Positions 60,721 to 64,000 of a stretch of 64,000 bases of DNA are shown one piece after another. Each line of letters starts with the position of its first letter. Position 1 is the stretch's first letter. Location: contig JBAZZY010000005.1 in NCBI GenBank assembly GCA_041658565.1, positions 58,382 to 122,381 on the forward strand. Reading direction: 5' to 3'. This DNA is from Actinomycetota bacterium (GTDB taxonomy: Bacteria > Actinomycetota > AC-67). The position numbers were made by a program, and so were the translations under genes. Below the pieces are notes generated by a model. It did not search any database and was not told where the DNA came from. It worked only from the letters and a program-made list of their open reading frames with translations.

Positions 60721-62088
60721 TCATCGCTTGCCCTCCAGCGCGAAACGGCACAGGCGATCGGTCAAGTTCTCGCCTTCGATCAACGCCGCGGGAACCGCGC
60801 GCGCCGAACCGTCGCGCCACTCGGTCACCGGGTAGTAGGCCCAGCGAACACCGAACAGTTGCTGACGAGCGTGGCGCGCGCGCGCCCAAGTCTCGGCGGT
60901 GGCAAACGCGTAGTCGGCGCGCCGCGCCGGTTCGGTGCGAATGACTTCGATCGCCGCGCGCATCGCGACGGCCTCGGCTTCCCATTGGTCCACCCAGGCC
61001 GCGACTTCTTCCGCAAGCGCGGGGTCCAATTCGGCACGCAGTGATTCGCACGCCGGCTGCTCGGCTATGGCTTTGACCAAGTCGACATCAAGAAACTCGA
61101 TGAGCGGTTGGGGGTCTCCACCGGCGATCACTTGATCGACCCAACCGGCAATCTCGGCGTCGGGATCGGGGTCACCGATCCACGCGCGTGAGGCGCGCGC
61201 CAGACGCTCGATCCCGGGGAACTCCCTTAAGCATTCGCGCCACACGGCCTCGGGATCTCCGGTCGGGTCCTGCCAAAACCTCGCGCCACACGCGAGCCCG
61301 ACGCGGCTCGCCAGGGGGAAGCTCATGAAGTTGAAGAACACCCCGGTGGTGACCTCGGGCAAGCGAGGGTCGCGCCCGCGATAGGGACCAAGGTGCAGCA
61401 CCCCGGCCATCGGTCCGTCGTTCACGGGGTAGTTCTCAGCAAAAAGCAGCGGCCGCCCCAGCTCTTGACCAAGGCGCGCCGCGCAGTCGGCATCGACCGT
61501 CGGACTCACGATCGACGGTCCGGTCCACATCACGTCGACGCCCTCGGGCAGGCCGGCGAAGAAGGACCGCAAGTATGGAGTCGCCACATCCGTGGCGTAA
61601 TCGGTGGGACACGTAACCCACCGGAAGCCATCGCCCAATCCGTCGACGGCCGCCGCGACCGCGGCGGCGTGCGCCGACCCGAGTTCGGCTCCGCCGGGTG
61701 GAACGTCGTCGAAAGCGACGCCGAGCGCCCGAGCGCCGGTTGCGGCGAGGGACCGCAGTTTCTCGACGAGAGGCGCTTCGTCGGTTCCGGGCGTCCAATC
61801 CAGCCCGGGCGATACGACCATCGCGACGGCGACGCCTGCACGCTCCCCCTCGGCGACCAGTTCGGCGAACTCCGCAAGCCGTTCAGCGGGGTAAGGATCG
61901 CGCCAGTTGCGTCGGTGCAAGGGGTCGTCTTTCGGAGCGTGCGCAAAGGTGTTGAAACCGTGGGCGCCGAGCCAGCGAACCAAATCAATGCGCTCGCGCG
62001 GATCCAGAGGGCGGCCGTAGTACCCCTCGACCGCTCCAAGCCAGCGTTTACGGTTGACGTCGATTCGGCTATTATGTAGCGTATTCAT
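60721..62088 (-). CDS. GH84-family beta-N-acetylglucosaminidase (O-GlcNAcase-like)
   Basis: A 455-residue protein without signal peptide. GH84 features: LGAVEGYYGRPLDPRER (sugar-binding Gly-Tyr), FNTFAHAPKDDP, and the catalytic Asp pair 127-128 in LGVAFDDVPP, used in substrate-assisted cleavage of beta-GlcNAc. The C-terminal region is helical (about 320-450). Being cytoplasmic, it probably acts on imported GlcNAc-sugars. The ATG at 62088 has a poor ribosome site; a possible promoter (TTGCTG, 17 nt, CATAAT on the minus strand) overlaps it, so the true start may be later. Divergent from nagB-nagA. Confidence 0.87.
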   Translation of the reverse strand: MNTLHNSRIDVNRKRWLGAVEGYYGRPLDPRERIDLVRWLGAHGFNTFAHAPKDDPLHRRNWRDPYPAERLAEFAELVAEGERAGVAVAMVVSPGLDWTPGTDEAPLVEKLRSLAATGARALGVAFDDVPPGGAELGSAHAAAVAAAVDGLGDGFRWVTCPTDYATDVATPYLRSFFAGLPEGVDVMWTGPSIVSPTVDADCAARLGQELGRPLLFAENYPVNDGPMAGVLHLGPYRGRDPRLPEVTTGVFFNFMSFPLASRVGLACGARFWQDPTGDPEAVWRECLREFPGIERLARASRAWIGDPDPDAEIAGWVDQVIAGGDPQPLIEFLDVDLVKAIAEQPACESLRAELDPALAEEVAAWVDQWEAEAVAMRAAIEVIRTEPARRADYAFATAETWARARHARQQLFGVRWAYYPVTEWRDGSARAVPAALIEGENLTDRLCRFALEGKR

Positions 62089-62113
62089 ACAAACAGCAAC
62101 CCTTGAGAACGCG
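62075..62113. promoter_or_regulatory. Divergent control region of GlcNAc genes
   Basis: The short AT-rich stretch between GH84 and the nagB-like gene contains GTATTCAT (62081-62088) inside the small dyad GTAT-TC-ATAC. The same 8-mer is found at 55094-55101. On the minus strand TTGCTG and CATAAT are 17 nt apart. It probably controls both directions and may bind the ROK repressor. Confidence 0.45.
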
Positions 62114-62794
62114 ATGGCAATTCTGGTCAGACGAGCCGCAAACGCCCCGATGCACGCCTCGGCCTTCCGGTCCTGGCTGCACGAAGCGGTTTCGTCGTCC
62201 TTCGCTCCGTACGTCGCCCTCGCCGTCGGCGACAGCACCCTACCGCTCTACTCCGGCTTGCCGATGCCCGACCCGGCATGGAATGGCAAGTGCATCATCC
62301 CCCTGGACGAGTTAGTGCCGGCGCCGCGCGACCCCGAGTTTTCGTTTTCGCGCCGCCTGGCGCGCGCCCTGCCCGAGGCGCTTCGCCCACTGCTCTCCCC
62401 GATCACTCCCGGACCCGACGCCGGCCAATCCGCCGCACAACTCGGCACAGCCGTTGAGCGCGACGGATTGGCGGTCTGCGTGCTCGGACTCGGACCGGAC
62501 GGACACATCGCGTTCAACCAACCCGGCAGCACCGACGACGCGCCGACGCGCGTCGTCGAGATCGCGCCGGAGAACCTCGAGCGCCTCGGGGATGTCGCTC
62601 CCGCCACGCACGCGATCACGCTCGGCGTGCGAACGATATTGCGCGCGCACGCGATCGCGTTGGTCGTGGACGGTCCGGGAAAGACCGATGCCGTCCGGCG
62701 CGCGCTGGAGGGACCGGAAGGTGCCGACGCCCCGGTATCCTGGCTCCGCAAACACCCAAATGTTGTGGTTTTCGTGAACGGAAACGACCAATGA
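62114..62794 (+). CDS. NagB-like glucosamine-6-phosphate deaminase/isomerase
   Basis: A 226-residue protein of the NagB fold, about 40 residues shorter than standard NagB. Conserved blocks: IIPLDELVPA (Asp65, as in the DEY motif), GLGPDGHIAFNQPGS (Asp129, His131), HAITLGVRTILRA and the end PVSWLRKHPNVVVFV. It would convert glucosamine-6-phosphate to fructose-6-phosphate and ammonia. The ribosome site is weak, and an in-frame ATG upstream at 62054 exists but lies in the control region. ATGA overlap with nagA. Confidence 0.83.
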   Translation: MAILVRRAANAPMHASAFRSWLHEAVSSSFAPYVALAVGDSTLPLYSGLPMPDPAWNGKCIIPLDELVPAPRDPEFSFSRRLARALPEALRPLLSPITPGPDAGQSAAQLGTAVERDGLAVCVLGLGPDGHIAFNQPGSTDDAPTRVVEIAPENLERLGDVAPATHAITLGVRTILRAHAIALVVDGPGKTDAVRRALEGPEGADAPVSWLRKHPNVVVFVNGNDQ

Positions 62795-63870
62795 GGTTGA
62801 CGCTGGCGGCACCCGCGGCAGATGGTGCCGATGGTCACATCCTCGTCGCCATGGACGGCGGCAAGTTCACCCATTCGGCGGGTGCGCCGGACGTTACTCT
62901 GCCCGAGGGGTGGAAGCTCACACCCGGGCTGGTCGACCTTCAGGTCAACGGCATCGACGATGTCTTCCCCCTGGAGGATCCCTCCCGACTCCCCGACCTC
63001 GACGCGCTGCTTGCCGCGCGCGGCGTCGCGCGGTACCTCGTCGCGGCCCCGACGGCGGACCCGGCCGCGGTGCACGACTTGGCGCGCGCGGCAGCGGAGT
63101 TCACCGCCGGCGGCGACACCGGTTGCGCCGGGTTGCACCTGGAAGGCCCGGTTCTATCTCCGGCGCATGCCGGGGCGCACCCGATCGAGCACTTGCGCAA
63201 CGGAGACGACGCCCAGGCGCGTGCTCTGCTGGATCTGCCCGGCGTGCGACTCGTCACTTTGGCCCCAGAGGTTCAAGGTGGCCTCGCCTACGCTGCCGAA
63301 GCCACGGCGCGAGGCATCGCCGTTGCGGCCGGCCACACCGGCATGAGCGCCGCCCAAGCCAACGAGGCGATCGCGCGCGGCATCACGCTGGCGACGCACA
63401 TATTCAACGCAATGACTCCGATACATCAGCGCGCGCCGGGATGTGCCCTCGTGTACCTCCTGCATCCCGGCGCGCGCCCCACGTTCATCGCCGACGGCGT
63501 CCACCTAGCCGACGAACTAGTCGAGCTGATCCTGCGCCTCGCGGGTGATCGCGCCATCCTGGTCAGCGATGCAGCCCCCTCCACCGGAGTGCAGCGCGCG
63601 CGCCCCAACGACGGACGACTGGCCGGCTCCGAGGCCGGCCTCTTCGACGGCGTTTGCAGGCTCGTGCACACCCACGGACTCTCACATGCTCAAGCCGCGC
63701 ACCTCGCGAGCGGACACCCCGCCAATGTTCTTGGCAACCCTCACCCAGGGGTGTTCGCTCCGGGTGCGTCGGCCGACCTAACGATCGTGGACTCCAGCTG
63801 CGATCCCGTCGGCACCATCCGCAACGGCGAGTTCGTGTATCAAACCCCGGAGTGCGCGGCCCTGTTCTGA
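62791..63870 (+). CDS. nagA: N-acetylglucosamine-6-phosphate deacetylase
   Basis: A 359-residue amidohydrolase. Landmarks: LTPGLVDLQVNG, GLHLEGPVLSP (metal Glu118), AAGHTGMSA (His182), LATHIFNAMTP (His203), FIADGVHLADE (His238) and the catalytic Asp260 in LVSDAAPSTG. NagA removes the acetyl group from GlcNAc-6-phosphate. All key residues are present. It is coupled to the nagB-like gene (ATGA), which uses its product. Confidence 0.93.
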   Translation: MRLTLAAPAADGADGHILVAMDGGKFTHSAGAPDVTLPEGWKLTPGLVDLQVNGIDDVFPLEDPSRLPDLDALLAARGVARYLVAAPTADPAAVHDLARAAAEFTAGGDTGCAGLHLEGPVLSPAHAGAHPIEHLRNGDDAQARALLDLPGVRLVTLAPEVQGGLAYAAEATARGIAVAAGHTGMSAAQANEAIARGITLATHIFNAMTPIHQRAPGCALVYLLHPGARPTFIADGVHLADELVELILRLAGDRAILVSDAAPSTGVQRARPNDGRLAGSEAGLFDGVCRLVHTHGLSHAQAAHLASGHPANVLGNPHPGVFAPGASADLTIVDSSCDPVGTIRNGEFVYQTPECAALF

Positions 63871-63946
63871 GGGTCACACGCGCTGCCGCGCGACCGAACC
63901 GCGTGCGCCGTCGAACGTCGCGACCGAACCGCGCGCGCGACCCGTT

Positions 63947-63990
63947 CTGGTGTGAAGTAAGTGCCACATGTGGCACCGATCCGACACCAG
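63947..63990. promoter_or_regulatory. Nested 44-bp dyad, possible operator
   Basis: A perfect 16-bp palindrome GTGCCACATGTGGCAC (63961-63976) is flanked on each side by a 7-nt spacer and then by inverted arms CTGGTGT (63947-63953) and ACACCAG (63984-63990). The whole is symmetric about one centre. It lies after nagA near the window end, probably in front of an unseen gene. Confidence 0.55.
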
Positions 63991-64000
63991 TTCCGCGCGG

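Overview
The window is about 64 kb of GC-rich bacterial DNA, densely coded on both strands. It looks like a chromosome segment of an uncultivated member of the Actinomycetota. The evidence is a SigE-type ECF sigma factor, many GTG starts, GGAGG ribosome sites, several probably leaderless starts, LivK-type lipoproteins, and very frequent alternating GC runs. No rRNA, tRNA, CRISPR array, transposase or phage gene was seen. The exact class cannot be told from the sequence.

Layout. 1-12.9 kb: a cut-off gene, a secreted subtilase, an ECF sigma factor with a membrane beta-propeller partner, then secreted proteins (Asp-box sialidase-like protein, TIM-barrel protein, endoglycoceramidase-like GH5). 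12.9-25.1 kb: housekeeping and lipid genes (Pcm-type methyltransferase coupled to an Mrp ATPase, PAP2 phosphatase, acyl-CoA ligase, lipid kinase, LivK-like lipoprotein, S15 hydrolase, NhaA with a small beta-carbonic-anhydrase-like protein, thiolase). 25.1-41.6 kb: a second degradative block (GH63-like and GH5 proteins, two very small ORFs, a ceramidase-family protein, Usp, a two-gene UxaA dehydratase, a third GH5, a giant tandem phosphodiesterase, a LarA-like protein). 41.7-53.3 kb: regulation and redox (a small Cys-rich ORF between hairpins, two OmpR/histidine-kinase pairs, a cupin-hemerythrin protein divergent from a SufR-like regulator operon, and an ApbE/ferric-reductase-like operon). 53.4-63.9 kb: a sugar block, with a GH172 protein fused to an SCP2-like domain, an alpha/beta hydrolase, a second ceramidase-family protein, a ROK repressor, a ROK kinase, a BrnT/BrnA toxin-antitoxin module, GH84, NagB-like and NagA.

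How the genes may work together. Three GH5 proteins with the endoglycoceramidase HQD signature, two ceramidase-family proteins, a sialidase-like protein, a GH63-like glucosidase, acyl-CoA ligase and thiolase suggest breakdown of glycolipids or glycoconjugates. This is inference, because both ceramidase-family proteins lack the usual catalytic Ser motif. The right end encodes a compact GlcNAc route: GH84 releases GlcNAc, a ROK kinase phosphorylates it, NagA deacetylates it and the NagB-like protein deaminates it, probably under the linked ROK repressor.

The most striking structural observation is at 59.1-59.9 kb. A promoter, a palindromic operator and the brnT-brnA pair sit between two 61-nt copies (60 of 61 identical) of the 3' end of the ROK kinase gene, so the insertion appears to have rebuilt the end of the gene it entered.
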